Shown here piece after piece: positions 22,087 to 30,044 of a stretch of 48,034 nucleotides of DNA. Each line of letters opens with the position of its first letter. The first letter of the stretch is position 1. Where the stretch lies: contig JBGPHT010000047.1 in assembly GCA_041484525.1 (NCBI GenBank), forward strand, positions 1 to 48,034. Direction: 5' to 3'. The stretch is from JBGPHT01 sp041484525. GTDB lineage: Bacteria > Acidobacteriota > Terriglobia > Bryobacterales > Bryobacteraceae. Below the pieces are notes generated by a model. It did not search any database and was not told where the DNA came from. It was given only the letters and a program-made list of their open reading frames with translations. A program made the translations under genes and the position numbers.

Positions 22087-24741
22087 TCAGCCTGCCAACT
22101 GTCGCAACACGTATGGCAGAATGCCGCCATTGCGATAGTATTCGACTTCCTGGGGCGTATCTACCCGGACGTCCACGGTGAACTTCTTCTCCGTCCCGTC
22201 GGCGGCCACTGCACGGACTCGCGCCTTTCGACCGCCGCCGTTCAGCGCCGCCGGGATGCCTTCCACGTCGTACACCTCTTTGCCGGTCAGCTTCAGGCTG
22301 GCGGCGTTTTGGCCGGCCTCAAACTGTAAGGGCAGCACCCCCATCCCCACCAGGTTGGTCCGGTGTATGCGCTCGAAACTTTCCGCGATCACGGCCCGCA
22401 CGCCCAGCAGCAGCACGCCCTTCGCCGCCCAATCGCGCGACGAACCGGAGCCGTACTCCTTGCCCGCGACGATCATCAGCGGCACGCCGTCCTTCTGATA
22501 ACGCATGGAGGCGTCGTAAATGTACATCTGCTCGCCATCGGGCTCGTGAAGCGTCCAGCCGCCCTCGGTCCCGGGCGCAAGCTGGTTGCGCAGGCGGATG
22601 TTCGCCAGCGTGCCGCGCACCATCACTTCATGATTGCCGCGGCGCGCGCCGAACGAGTTGAAGTCGCCCGGTTGGACACCCTGCGAGATCAGATAGCGGC
22701 CGGCCGGACCGTCCTTGGGGATCGAGCCGGCGGGCGAGATGTGGTCGGTGGTGACGGAATCTCCCAACAGCGCCAGCACGCGCATGCCGTCCAGATCGCG
22801 GATCGACGTGGCCGGGTCCACCATGTTGTCGAAGTACGGCGGCTTCTTGATATAGGTGGAGTGGTCGTCCCATTGGTAGATGCTGCCGGTGGGAACGGAC
22901 ATGGTCTGCCAGTTGCGGTCGCCATCGAACGCGTGCGCGTATTGATGCTCGAACATGCCCTGGTTGACGGCGGCGCGCACCGTGCTCTGCACCTCTTCAT
23001 TGGTGGGCCAGATGTCGCGGAGGTAAACCGGCTTGCCGTCGGGATCGTCGCCGAGGGAGTCGCGCGTGAGATCGATGTCCATGCTCCCGGCCAGTGCGTA
23101 GGCGACGACCAGCGGCGGCGACGCGAGATAGTTCGCCTTCACCAGCGGATTAATGCGGCCTTCGAAATTGCGATTGCCGCTGAGCACCGCGGCCACTACC
23201 AGGTTCTCCTTCTGCACGGCGGCGGCAACGGGCTCGGGCAGCGGACCGCTGTTGCCGATGCAGGTGGTGCATCCGAATCCCACCAGGTGGAAATTGAGCG
23301 CCTCCAGATACTGCATCAGGCCGGCCTCGCGGTAATAGTCGGCGACCACTTTCGAGCCGGGCGCGAGGCTCGTCTTCACCCACGGCTTCACTTTCAGGCC
23401 GCGCTCGACGGCCTTCTTCGCCAGCAGTCCGGCGGCCAGCATCACCGACGGATTCGAGGTATTGGTACAGCTCGTAATCGCGGCGATCACCACCGCGCCG
23501 TTTTCGAAATGAGCCGTCTTGCCGTCGATCTCGGCGGTCGCGCTCTTCGATTCGCCCGGAAACGCAGTGTGGAAGTTCTGTTTCACGTCGGGCAGATCGA
23601 CGCGGTCCTGCGGACGCTTGGGGCCGGCCATCGACGGAGTCACGGTGGCGAGATCGAGTTCCAGGGTCTCGGCGTAGACGGGGTCCACCGTAGCATCGGT
23701 GCGGAACAGGCCCTGCTCTTTGCAATACGCTTCGACCAGCGTGACCAGCTCGGCGTCGCGGTTCGAGAATTTGAGATAGGCGAGCGTCTCCTGGTCCACC
23801 GGGAAGAAGCCCATGGTGGCGCCGTACTCGGGCGCCATGTTGGCGACGGTGGCGCGGTCGGCCAGGCTCAGCGCGCTCAGGCCGGTTCCGTAGAATTCGA
23901 CGAACTTGCCGACCACGCCGCGCTTGCGCAGAATCTGCGTGATGGTGAGGACGAGATCGGTGGCGGTGCAGCCTTCCTTGAGTTTGCCGTGCAGCTTGAA
24001 ACCGACCACCGGCGGCAGCAGCATGGAGATGGGCTGGCCCAGCATGCAGGCCTCAGCCTCGATGCCGCCCACGCCCCAGCCGAGCACGCCGAGACCGTTG
24101 ATCATGGTGGTGTGGGAATCGGTGCCGACGACTGAATCGGGATACGCCTGGCCGTTGGCGCGGAAGACCACGCTCGCCAGGTACTCCAGGTTCACCTGGT
24201 GCACGATGCCAGTGTCGGGCGGCACCACGCGGAAATTGGTGAAGGCCGTCTGGCCCCAGCGCAGCAGAATGTAGCGCTCGCGATTACGCTGAAATTCGAG
24301 CAGCGAGTTGAAGTCGAACGCATCCGGAGAGCCGAAGCGATCGACCTGGACGGAGTGGTCGATCACGAGATCGGCGGGCATGAGCGGATTGGCGCGCCCC
24401 GGATCGGCGCCCATGGCGGCGAGGGCGTCGCGCATGGCGGCGAGATCGACCACGCAGGGCACGCCCGTGAAGTCTTGCAGCAGCACGCGCGCCGGCATGA
24501 AGCTGATTTCTTTGGCGCCGGCCTCGCCGCACGCCACATATTCGATGTCGGCGGCCGAAACGCGCCGTCCGTCTTCGTTGCGCAGCAGGTTCTCGAGAAG
24601 AATCTTAGAGGAGAAGGGGAGGCGCGAAATGTTGCCAACGCCCTTTTGTTCGAGTGTTGCCAGGCGGAAGTATTCGTAGTCGGCAGTGCCGACGCGCAGC
24701 TTCGCCGCTGCGCCAAAACTGTTCTTTGCCATCAATTTCAT
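22087..24741 (-). CDS. acnA: Aconitate hydratase (aconitase A / IRP1 type)
   Basis: 884 residues, the normal size of the AcnA class. It isomerises citrate and isocitrate in the TCA cycle. The [4Fe-4S] ligands are C425 in ITSCTNTSNPSV and C491/C494 in FGCTTCIGNSGPL. Other marks: FTGVPCVVDLAAMRDA (91-106), VGTDSHTTMINGLGVLGWGV, and the C-terminal swivel domain with FNSFGARRGNHEVM and GKEYGSGSSRDWAAKG. ATG 24741 (MKLMAKNSFG) or 24732 (MAKNSFG) could both start; neither has a clear ribosome-binding site. Its end lies 154 bases before the ctaC start. Confidence 0.96.
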   Translation of the reverse strand: MKLMAKNSFGAAAKLRVGTADYEYFRLATLEQKGVGNISRLPFSSKILLENLLRNEDGRRVSAADIEYVACGEAGAKEISFMPARVLLQDFTGVPCVVDLAAMRDALAAMGADPGRANPLMPADLVIDHSVQVDRFGSPDAFDFNSLLEFQRNRERYILLRWGQTAFTNFRVVPPDTGIVHQVNLEYLASVVFRANGQAYPDSVVGTDSHTTMINGLGVLGWGVGGIEAEACMLGQPISMLLPPVVGFKLHGKLKEGCTATDLVLTITQILRKRGVVGKFVEFYGTGLSALSLADRATVANMAPEYGATMGFFPVDQETLAYLKFSNRDAELVTLVEAYCKEQGLFRTDATVDPVYAETLELDLATVTPSMAGPKRPQDRVDLPDVKQNFHTAFPGESKSATAEIDGKTAHFENGAVVIAAITSCTNTSNPSVMLAAGLLAKKAVERGLKVKPWVKTSLAPGSKVVADYYREAGLMQYLEALNFHLVGFGCTTCIGNSGPLPEPVAAAVQKENLVVAAVLSGNRNFEGRINPLVKANYLASPPLVVAYALAGSMDIDLTRDSLGDDPDGKPVYLRDIWPTNEEVQSTVRAAVNQGMFEHQYAHAFDGDRNWQTMSVPTGSIYQWDDHSTYIKKPPYFDNMVDPATSIRDLDGMRVLALLGDSVTTDHISPAGSIPKDGPAGRYLISQGVQPGDFNSFGARRGNHEVMVRGTLANIRLRNQLAPGTEGGWTLHEPDGEQMYIYDASMRYQKDGVPLMIVAGKEYGSGSSRDWAAKGVLLLGVRAVIAESFERIHRTNLVGMGVLPLQFEAGQNAASLKLTGKEVYDVEGIPAALNGGGRKARVRAVAADGTEKKFTVDVRVDTPQEVEYYRNGGILPYVLRQLAG

Positions 24742-24749
24742 TATATGGT

Positions 24750-25205
24750 TCAGGGGACCTGCCGCTCGACGTAAGCTTGCAGTCCGCCCAGGATTTGAGG
24801 CCAGCCTCGATAGGTGGCGCGGGTACTTTCGCTGGTGAATCCCGAGTGCGTCAGGCGAACCGTCGTGACGCCGTCTTTCTCATCCAGATCCCAGCGCACA
24901 AGGGTCTCCGACGCACTCTCCTGCCAGTCAGGAAGCCACGTGAAGACCAGCAAGCTGGGACGCTCGATTTTGCGATATTCTCCGGCAATGGTAAGGGGCT
25001 TCTCGCCCATGCCGATGCCGCGCATCATCCACTTGCCGCCGGGGCGCAGATCGCACTCCACGTGCGTGATCCGGAACTTCCCTTCGGAAGTCCACCACCA
25101 TTGCAGGACTTCCTCGGGATTAGTCAGCGTCTCAAAGATCCGTTCCGCCGGAGCTTCGATCGTGATCTCCTGAACAATTGCATCGCTTCCGCTCGTCGGA
25201 TTCAT
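24750..25205 (-). CDS. SRPBCC / AHSA1-type protein
   Basis: 151 residues forming one START-like (AHSA1) domain: ITIEAPAERIFETLTNPEEV at about 14-33, WWWTSEGKFRITHVECDLRP, GEYRKIERPSLLVFTW, and the C-terminal helix GWPQILGGLQAYVER. These proteins bind small hydrophobic ligands or act as stress proteins; the exact role is unknown. Its ATG overlaps the stop of the ArsR-type regulator (ATGA at 25205-25202). ArsR-SRPBCC gene pairs are very common and usually form an autoregulated unit. Confidence 0.9.
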   Translation of the reverse strand: MNPTSGSDAIVQEITIEAPAERIFETLTNPEEVLQWWWTSEGKFRITHVECDLRPGGKWMMRGIGMGEKPLTIAGEYRKIERPSLLVFTWLPDWQESASETLVRWDLDEKDGVTTVRLTHSGFTSESTRATYRGWPQILGGLQAYVERQVP

Positions 25206-25534
25206 TGCTCTTCTTCCACATAACTCTTCAGGCTTTGCAGGGTCTCGCTCCAGAACGTTTCATAGTCACGGAGCCAATCGTCGATCGCACGCAGCGGTTT
25301 GGCGTTCAAACTACAAAGGCGCGCAGTGCCGTCCTTACGGGTAACGATTAAGCCCGCGGAGCGCAGCAAACGGAGGTGCTTCGACACCGCGGGACGGCTC
25401 ATCCGGAAATTTCCCGCGATCTCGCCGACCGTTCGCCGGCGGACGCGCAGAAGGCTCAGAATCTCCCGGCGGGTCGGATCGGCAATCGCCCGGAATACAG
25501 CGTCGCGTTGTTTGCGGTGTACCACTCTGTCCAT
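25202..25534 (-). CDS. ArsR-family transcriptional regulator
   Basis: 110 residues with a winged helix-turn-helix: FRAIADPTRREILSLLRVR at about 14-32, then TVGEIAGNFRMSRPAVSKHL and RLLRSAGLIVTRKDGTARLC. No CxC metal-binding motif is present in the recognition helix region, so this is the non-metal type usually paired with SRPBCC/AHSA1 proteins. It acts as a repressor. Two base pairs separate it from the upstream VOC gene. Its likely targets are the palindromes at 26308-26346 at the start of the same operon. Confidence 0.92.
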   Translation of the reverse strand: MDRVVHRKQRDAVFRAIADPTRREILSLLRVRRRTVGEIAGNFRMSRPAVSKHLRLLRSAGLIVTRKDGTARLCSLNAKPLRAIDDWLRDYETFWSETLQSLKSYVEEEQ

Positions 25535-25536
25535 GC

Positions 25537-25896
25537 TCAGCGGGGTGCAGCGACAGCCGCTTGAATAAGCCCGATGATGTTACCGTCTGCGTCTTTCACA
25601 GATGCAATCAGCTTACCCCCTCCGACATCATTGATCTCCTGCTGTGCTTGTGCGCCGGCGTCCAGGAGTGATTGCAGACTCTTCTTTATGTCGTCAACGT
25701 GCCAGTAGCTGACGGGCCCCGTCATTCCCCGGGTGTGGCCATTGGGATCGAGGCCTACGTCTTGGCCTCCGACATTGAAGGCAACGTAGTAGGCCTCGTC
25801 CATGTAAAGCGTCACACCCAGAAGCTTACCGTAGAGGTTCTTTGCCTGAACAATGTCTTTGACGGGATAGATGATGGTTCTGATTCCTTCAGTCAT
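25537..25896 (-). CDS. VOC (glyoxalase/bleomycin resistance-type) protein
   Basis: 119 residues, a single VOC domain: IRTIIYPVKDIVQAKNLYGK at about 5-24, then LGVTLYMDEAYYVAFNVGGQ..., PVSYWHVDDIKKSLQSLLDA, and the ending KDADGNIIGLIQ. The VOC fold usually uses metal-bound His/Glu for glyoxalase, dioxygenase or binding functions; the substrate is unknown. It lies between DoxX and the ArsR regulator, with gaps of 11 and 2 bases, so is part of the same operon. Confidence 0.9.
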   Translation of the reverse strand: MTEGIRTIIYPVKDIVQAKNLYGKLLGVTLYMDEAYYVAFNVGGQDVGLDPNGHTRGMTGPVSYWHVDDIKKSLQSLLDAGAQAQQEINDVGGGKLIASVKDADGNIIGLIQAAVAAPR

Positions 25897-25907
25897 GAAG
25901 ACTCCTC

Positions 25908-26315
25908 TTAGTGATTAATTTTGCGGCTTGACGGACGCAGGACCCAGGAGGCGAACGCGAGGCCGATGAAGACGACCGGTCCCACCAGCTTGATCGCGCC
26001 ATCGCGCACCGCCAGGTGAGAGGCGGCCGCTCCCGATAAGTCGAACACCGTGCCGGCGTAAGCCCACTCCTTGAGCCGGGGAAAGCGCGGGATGAGCACC
26101 GCCACCGCGCCGAGCACCTTCCAGACTCCGAGGATCACGCAGAAGTAAGCCGGGTATCCCAGGTGCGCCATGCCCTCGACGACGGGTTGTATGCGCAAGA
26201 TGTCCCCCGCTCCTCCCGACCCGAGCTGGAAGGCGATGAGCGCAGTGGCGACCCAGTAGGCGATGATGCTGCCTCGGGAGGAGGCTGTCGGACTGGCTTG
26301 GCTAATCGTAACCAT
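25908..26315 (-). CDS. DoxX family membrane protein
   Basis: 135 residues with four predicted membrane helices (IIAYWVATALIAFQLGSG, PAYFCVILGVWKVLGAVAVL, AYAGTVFDLSGAAASHL, KLVGPVVFIGLAFASWVL). DoxX-like proteins of this length occur in many stress-linked operons, often with SRPBCC and ArsR genes; some family members take part in redox chemistry at the membrane. It is the first gene of the operon doxX-VOC-arsR-SRPBCC. The start codon at 26315 lies within the first operator palindrome. Confidence 0.88.
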   Translation of the reverse strand: MVTISQASPTASSRGSIIAYWVATALIAFQLGSGGAGDILRIQPVVEGMAHLGYPAYFCVILGVWKVLGAVAVLIPRFPRLKEWAYAGTVFDLSGAAASHLAVRDGAIKLVGPVVFIGLAFASWVLRPSSRKINH

Positions 26316-26346
26316 TTGGTTACCAGTATCGTTACCAAATGGTTTC
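26308..26346. promoter_or_regulatory. Two tandem palindromic operator candidates for the ArsR-type regulator
   Basis: GTAACCATTTGGTTAC (26308-26323) is a perfect 7-bp-arm palindrome with a 2-base centre. GTTACCAAATGGTTTC (26331-26346) is a near copy with one arm mismatch pair. The centres are 23 bp apart, about two helical turns, so bound dimers would sit on the same face. The first site covers the doxX start codon, so binding there would block initiation. Confidence 0.65.
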
Positions 26347-26387
26347 CATCTGTCAAACAGGAACGTCGCAGGAAGGACGCTACAAAG

Positions 26388-26876
26388 CTACTTCAGATAC
26401 TTCTCGGGTATCGGCGAGTCGGCGCGCTCCGAGTCCCACAGAATCGTCATCACCTTCCACACGCCGTGCTCCTTCACCAGTTGAAAACTGTTAATTCCCC
26501 TGGCGAATGGTTTTTCTCCCGGAGCGCGGCGCGATTCGTACGTGCTGAACACGTGCGCGATGCTGCCGAAAGTCTCCACGCGATTGGCAACTCCGGTTTC
26601 GTAAAAACCGTTGGTCTCGAAGTTGGCGCCGGCACGCTTCTCGTAATCTCCGACGGTCATCACATTCGGCGCGGCGCCCTCGGGCGTGACGCGTACTGAG
26701 ATGAGACGCGCGCCATCCGCAAACAACCCGCGGAAGCGCACCCAGTCGCGGGCGCCCTTCGGACCGGAGATCACGTCATACACAGCGCGCGTGATGCTCT
26801 CGATCGAATCGCCGTCGGCGGCGCGTGCCGCCGGAATGAACAGGACAGCAGCTAAGGCAATCGTGAGCGTTTTCAT
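26388..26876 (-). CDS. Secreted NTF2/SnoaL-like protein
   Basis: 162 residues from ATG 26876. A signal peptide (MKTLTIALAAVLFIPAARAA) is followed by an NTF2/SnoaL-type domain: ESITRAVYDVISGPKGARDW, VRFRGLFADGARLISV, VANRVETFGSIAHVFSTYES and VKEHGVWKVMTILWDSE. NTF2-like domains serve as small enzymes or binding modules; no catalytic residue can be assigned. The start overlaps the stop of pepA (ATGA at 26876-26873), so it is translated with the aminopeptidase, although exported itself. Confidence 0.8.
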   Translation of the reverse strand: MKTLTIALAAVLFIPAARAADGDSIESITRAVYDVISGPKGARDWVRFRGLFADGARLISVRVTPEGAAPNVMTVGDYEKRAGANFETNGFYETGVANRVETFGSIAHVFSTYESRRAPGEKPFARGINSFQLVKEHGVWKVMTILWDSERADSPIPEKYLK

Positions 26877-28312
26877 TTCCACTCCATAGCCAGCCGCACC
26901 AGCGTTCGCATCGGCAGGCCGGTCGGCCCTTTGGCCAGATACGGCTTGCCTTCGTCGAGCCAGGCGGTGCCGGCGATATCCAGATGCACCCAAGGCGTGT
27001 CCTCGGCGAATTCTTTGAGGAACATGGCCGCGGTAATCGCGCCGCCCCAACGGCCGCCCACATTCGCCAGATCGGCAAAGGCGCTTTTGAGGTAATCCTT
27101 GTAATCGTCATCGAGCGGCAGCGCCCACATACGTTCGCCCTCGGCCTTCGACGCGGCCAGCACGCGGTCGCGCATCTCGTCGTTGTTGGCAAACAGGCCC
27201 ACGTGGAGATGTCCGAGGGCCACCACCACGGCGCCCGTGAGCGTCGCCGCATCCACCAAATGCGTGCAGCCCTGACGGCGCGCGTAGGTGAGCGCATCGG
27301 CCAGTATCAGTCGGCCTTCAGCATCCGTATTGATCACCTCGATCGTCTTACCGGACATGGCGGTGACGATGTCGCCCGGACGCTGTGCACGGCTGCCGGG
27401 CATGTTTTCCACGCAGGGGATGAACGCCGTCACGGGGAGCGACGGCTTGAGCTGCGCGATGGCGCGCATGGCGCCGATCATGGCGGCGCCGCCGGCCATA
27501 TCGTACTTCATCTTCTCCATGCCGTCGGCGGGTTTGATCGAGATGCCGCCGGTGTCGAACGTGACGCCTTTACCGACCAGGCCCAGGTGCGCCGTCGAGG
27601 CGGCCGCAGCCGGACGGTAGCGGATGACGATCAGCGCGGGCGGTTCGGCACTGCCCTGCGCCACGCCGAGGAGCGCGCCCATACCGAGCTGCGCCATCTG
27701 GTCGCGGTCGAGCACTTCGCACTCGAGGTGGTACTCGGCGGACATGGCGCGCGCCGCCTCCACCACCTGCGTCGGGGCCAGCTTGTTGGCGGGCTCGTTC
27801 ACCAGTTCGCGGGCGAAGTTTTGCGCCTCCGCCAGGATGCGGCCGCGCTCGACGGCCTGGTCCAGACCAACTACGTCCGCCACCACAGTGAACGAATCCA
27901 CGGACTTCTTGTCGTTGCCGGTCTTGTACCGGTCTGGCTCGAAGTTGCCCAGGATGGCGCCTTCAACGGCGGCGCTGGCGTTATCAGAGGTGGCTAAACC
28001 GCCATCCAGGAGTAATGCGATCTTCTTAACCGATTTGGATTTCAAGTGCCGCACCGCGGCGGCCGACAACTTGCGCAGTTCGGCGGAATTGAATGGGCCG
28101 GGCTTTCCGCCGCCCACCAGCAGCACGCGTTTCGCGGCCATCCCGGCGGGGTTGTGCACCAAAGTCAACTCGAGCGGCTTGCCCGCAATCTCGCCGGCGT
28201 CGAAGAGATCTCCCGCGCCGAATCTCTCTTCTTTCCGGCCTTCGAACACCGGTACGATCAAGGTGTCGGTCTCTACCTGCTCCAGGGGTTTCTGTACGAC
28301 CGTGATTTGCAT
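26873..28312 (-). CDS. pepA: Leucyl aminopeptidase (M17)
   Basis: 479 residues. The N-terminal ~160 residues form the variable regulatory domain; the C-terminal part is the di-metal peptidase. Metal and catalytic residues are visible: K248 and D253 in VGKGVTFDTGG, K260 in ISIKP, D271 in KYDMAGGAA, and D330, E332 and R334 in the signature NTDAEGRL. It removes N-terminal residues from peptides in the cytosol. It is the first gene of a two-gene unit with the secreted NTF2-like protein; upstream lies the 273-bp region shared with the divergent tonB-type gene. Confidence 0.96.
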   Translation of the reverse strand: MQITVVQKPLEQVETDTLIVPVFEGRKEERFGAGDLFDAGEIAGKPLELTLVHNPAGMAAKRVLLVGGGKPGPFNSAELRKLSAAAVRHLKSKSVKKIALLLDGGLATSDNASAAVEGAILGNFEPDRYKTGNDKKSVDSFTVVADVVGLDQAVERGRILAEAQNFARELVNEPANKLAPTQVVEAARAMSAEYHLECEVLDRDQMAQLGMGALLGVAQGSAEPPALIVIRYRPAAAASTAHLGLVGKGVTFDTGGISIKPADGMEKMKYDMAGGAAMIGAMRAIAQLKPSLPVTAFIPCVENMPGSRAQRPGDIVTAMSGKTIEVINTDAEGRLILADALTYARRQGCTHLVDAATLTGAVVVALGHLHVGLFANNDEMRDRVLAASKAEGERMWALPLDDDYKDYLKSAFADLANVGGRWGGAITAAMFLKEFAEDTPWVHLDIAGTAWLDEGKPYLAKGPTGLPMRTLVRLAMEWK

Positions 28313-28376
28313 GCAGTACTGATTGTGACGGAACAGGGGGCTTGCCGTAAACCCATTGACAGATCAGGCGGCCGGT

Positions 28377-28392
28377 ATTCCAAATTTGGAAT
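28377..28392. promoter_or_regulatory. Perfect 16-bp palindrome between pepA and a divergent tonB gene
   Basis: ATTCCAAATTTGGAAT is its own reverse complement. It lies 65 bases before pepA and 194 before the tonB-type gene, inside a 273-bp non-coding stretch. A perfect -35-like TTGACA is at 28356-28361, but no good -10 box follows at a normal distance. A second weak promoter possibility for tonB is TTTACA (28442-28447) with TATGGT 18 bases on. An operator role is a guess from symmetry. Confidence 0.35.
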
Positions 28393-28585
28393 CTTTTGGG
28401 CGCCATCCGCGTCATGTATTTTGTAACGGCTATGTCGTTGTTTTTACAAGCCAGGTGTACATGGTTTATGGTAGACTTTAGCCTGTATAGCCTGGGTATG
28501 GATTTTCCAAAAGCTGTAACGGCTTGGCCGCATCATTCGTCCAATAGACGTAGACAGCGGCCCCCGGTGGGGCTGGTGGATTAAA

Positions 28586-29584
28586 ATGGCTGATCTGTCA
28601 CAACCCAACAACCCGTTTTACTCAAACGCCGACGACCATCTCTCGCGTTTGCTGGCTCCGGAGATGGAGGAACCGTGGTACAAGTCCTTCATCCAGAATG
28701 TCCGAGAGGCGATCAATCCCCCGAAACTTCCACCGCTCGAGTTGACCTCCAAGCCGGTCGCGGTGAAGGATATCTGGGGACTTTATGGACGGCAAAAGAA
28801 GTCGTTCATGATGTCGTCGGGCGTCCAGCTTGGCGCGGTGATTCTGCTGTTTACGGTCTTTTCCTTCAAACCGGTTCAGGACAAGGTCAAGCAGGCGGTG
28901 ATTCTTTTCGCACCCATCGATCTGTCCCCGGTGCCTGAGGCGCCTCCCAAGAAACAGGCGATGGGCGGCGGTGGCGGCGGTGGCGACCGTTCCCTGCTGG
29001 CTGCCAGCAAGGGCAAACTGCCCAAGCCGGCACTCAGGCAGTTTACGCCGCCGATGGCGGTGGTGAACAATCCGAATCCCAAGCTGACGATGGATCCGAC
29101 GATCATCGCTCCGCCTGACGTGAAGCTCCCGGATTGCGCGTCGTGCCTGAATTTCGGCGATCCGCTGGCGAGAATCGGCCCACCCTCGAACGGTCCCGGT
29201 TCGGGCGGCGGTATCGGCTCCGGTTCGGGTGGCGGCGTGGGTTCCGGTAAGGGCGGCGGTTTCGGTCCGGGTGAAGGCGGCGGCGTCGGCGGCGGCGTAT
29301 TTCGCGTCGGCGGCGGCGTCACGGCTCCGACCCTGCTCTTCAAGAAGGAGCCCGAGTACTCCGAAGAGGCCCGCAAGGCCAAGTACCAGGGCACGGTGAC
29401 GTTGTACGTGGAAGTGGATCCGTCCGGCAAGGCCACGAACATCCGCGTGCTGCACAGCCTGGGGTTGGGTCTGGACGAGAAGGCCATCGACGCCGTGAGG
29501 CAGTGGAAGTTTCGGCCCGGCATGAAGGACGGCAAGGCCGTCACTGTGCAGGCCAGCATCGAAGTAAACTTCCGCCTGCTGTAA
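28586..29584 (+). CDS. TonB-family energy transducer with glycine-rich linker
   Basis: 332 residues. Unusually, about 75 cytoplasmic residues precede the single membrane helix (VQLGAVILLFTVFSF, about 81-95). The periplasmic part carries a glycine-rich linker, with GGGGGGG at about 132 and GPGSGGGIGSGSGGGVGSGK at about 207, rather than the usual Pro-Lys repeats, and one CASC motif. The C-terminal TonB domain (about 245-332) contains PEYSEEARKAKYQGTVTLYV and KAIDAVRQWKFRPGMKDGK. By family it transmits proton-motive force to outer-membrane receptors or acts in envelope contacts. There are no exbB/exbD genes next to it; it may use those at 37649-39436. It ends six bases before a REP-like hairpin. 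Confidence 0.85.
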   Translation: MADLSQPNNPFYSNADDHLSRLLAPEMEEPWYKSFIQNVREAINPPKLPPLELTSKPVAVKDIWGLYGRQKKSFMMSSGVQLGAVILLFTVFSFKPVQDKVKQAVILFAPIDLSPVPEAPPKKQAMGGGGGGGDRSLLAASKGKLPKPALRQFTPPMAVVNNPNPKLTMDPTIIAPPDVKLPDCASCLNFGDPLARIGPPSNGPGSGGGIGSGSGGGVGSGKGGGFGPGEGGGVGGGVFRVGGGVTAPTLLFKKEPEYSEEARKAKYQGTVTLYVEVDPSGKATNIRVLHSLGLGLDEKAIDAVRQWKFRPGMKDGKAVTVQASIEVNFRLL

Positions 29585-29589
29585 TCCGC

Positions 29590-29706
29590 ATTTCGGTGAC
29601 AGGCTACGAAACCTTCCGCGCCGCAGTTTGGTGCGGAATTTCGTTGCCTGTCACCGAAATGCCCGTCGCAATAGTTTCGAGGTTGTGTAGCCTGTCCCCG
29701 AAACTA
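29590..29706. repeat. REP-like hairpin plus single REP-like unit between convergent genes
   Basis: Element A (29590-29660): left arm ATTTCGGTGACAGGCTACGA..., right arm ...GCCTGTCACCGAAAT, an imperfect 28-30-bp-arm inverted repeat. Element B (29672-29706): TAGTTTCGAGGTTGTGTAGC...GTCCCCGAAACTA, which matches the unit at 17491-17525 almost base for base. Element B overlaps the TAG stop of the DUF971 gene (29706-29704). Together they fill the 119-bp gap between tonB (plus) and DUF971 (minus) and could form terminators in both directions, although no T-run follows. Confidence 0.85.
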
Positions 29707-30042
29707 TTTGCACGCCGGGCATTCGCAAATCTTGCGCAGATGCTCGTAGGAATAAATGCCGGTGCTGTGCCCGTCGCTCCAGTTGATGCGGATGGCGTAG
29801 TTGCCCACCGGTTCCACCCCCAACATCTTCAGCGCGGGCTTGTACATCTGGAACGGATTACCAGGATTGCTGGCCTCGGGCGCACGCGGCGGCGTACCGT
29901 GCGCGCCGGTGCAGGTGGCGCAGGGGCACTTGTCGCGCAGGTATTCCAGGCCGTACTCGCTGTGGTGGCCGTCCTTCCAATCGATCTTGATGCCCTTCGA
30001 CTTCGAGATCGCGATGTGTTCCGGGTCGGTCGAGTATTGCAT
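29704..30042 (-). CDS. DUF971 protein (gamma-butyrobetaine hydroxylase N-terminal-like)
   Basis: 112 residues forming a single DUF971 domain: IKIDWKDGHHSEYGLEYLRD at about 18-37, CPCATC at about 39-44, and then INWSDGHSTGIYSYEHLRKI with CECPAC at the end. The two cysteine clusters probably bind zinc, or an iron-sulfur cofactor as proposed for some DUF971 proteins linked to Fe-S/Mrp genes. Two bases separate it from the upstream rel gene, so it should be co-transcribed. Its stop codon lies inside a REP-like unit. Confidence 0.88.
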   Translation of the reverse strand: MQYSTDPEHIAISKSKGIKIDWKDGHHSEYGLEYLRDKCPCATCTGAHGTPPRAPEASNPGNPFQMYKPALKMLGVEPVGNYAIRINWSDGHSTGIYSYEHLRKICECPACK

Positions 30043-30044
30043 GT

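Noticed and set aside
22363..24135. 590-codon plus-strand open frame
   Set aside because: Antisense shadow of acnA; low-complexity His/Arg/Gly composition and no recognisable fold.
29160..29330. GGC/GGT-rich stretch as a possible DNA repeat
   Set aside because: It encodes the glycine-rich linker of the TonB-family protein and stays in frame.
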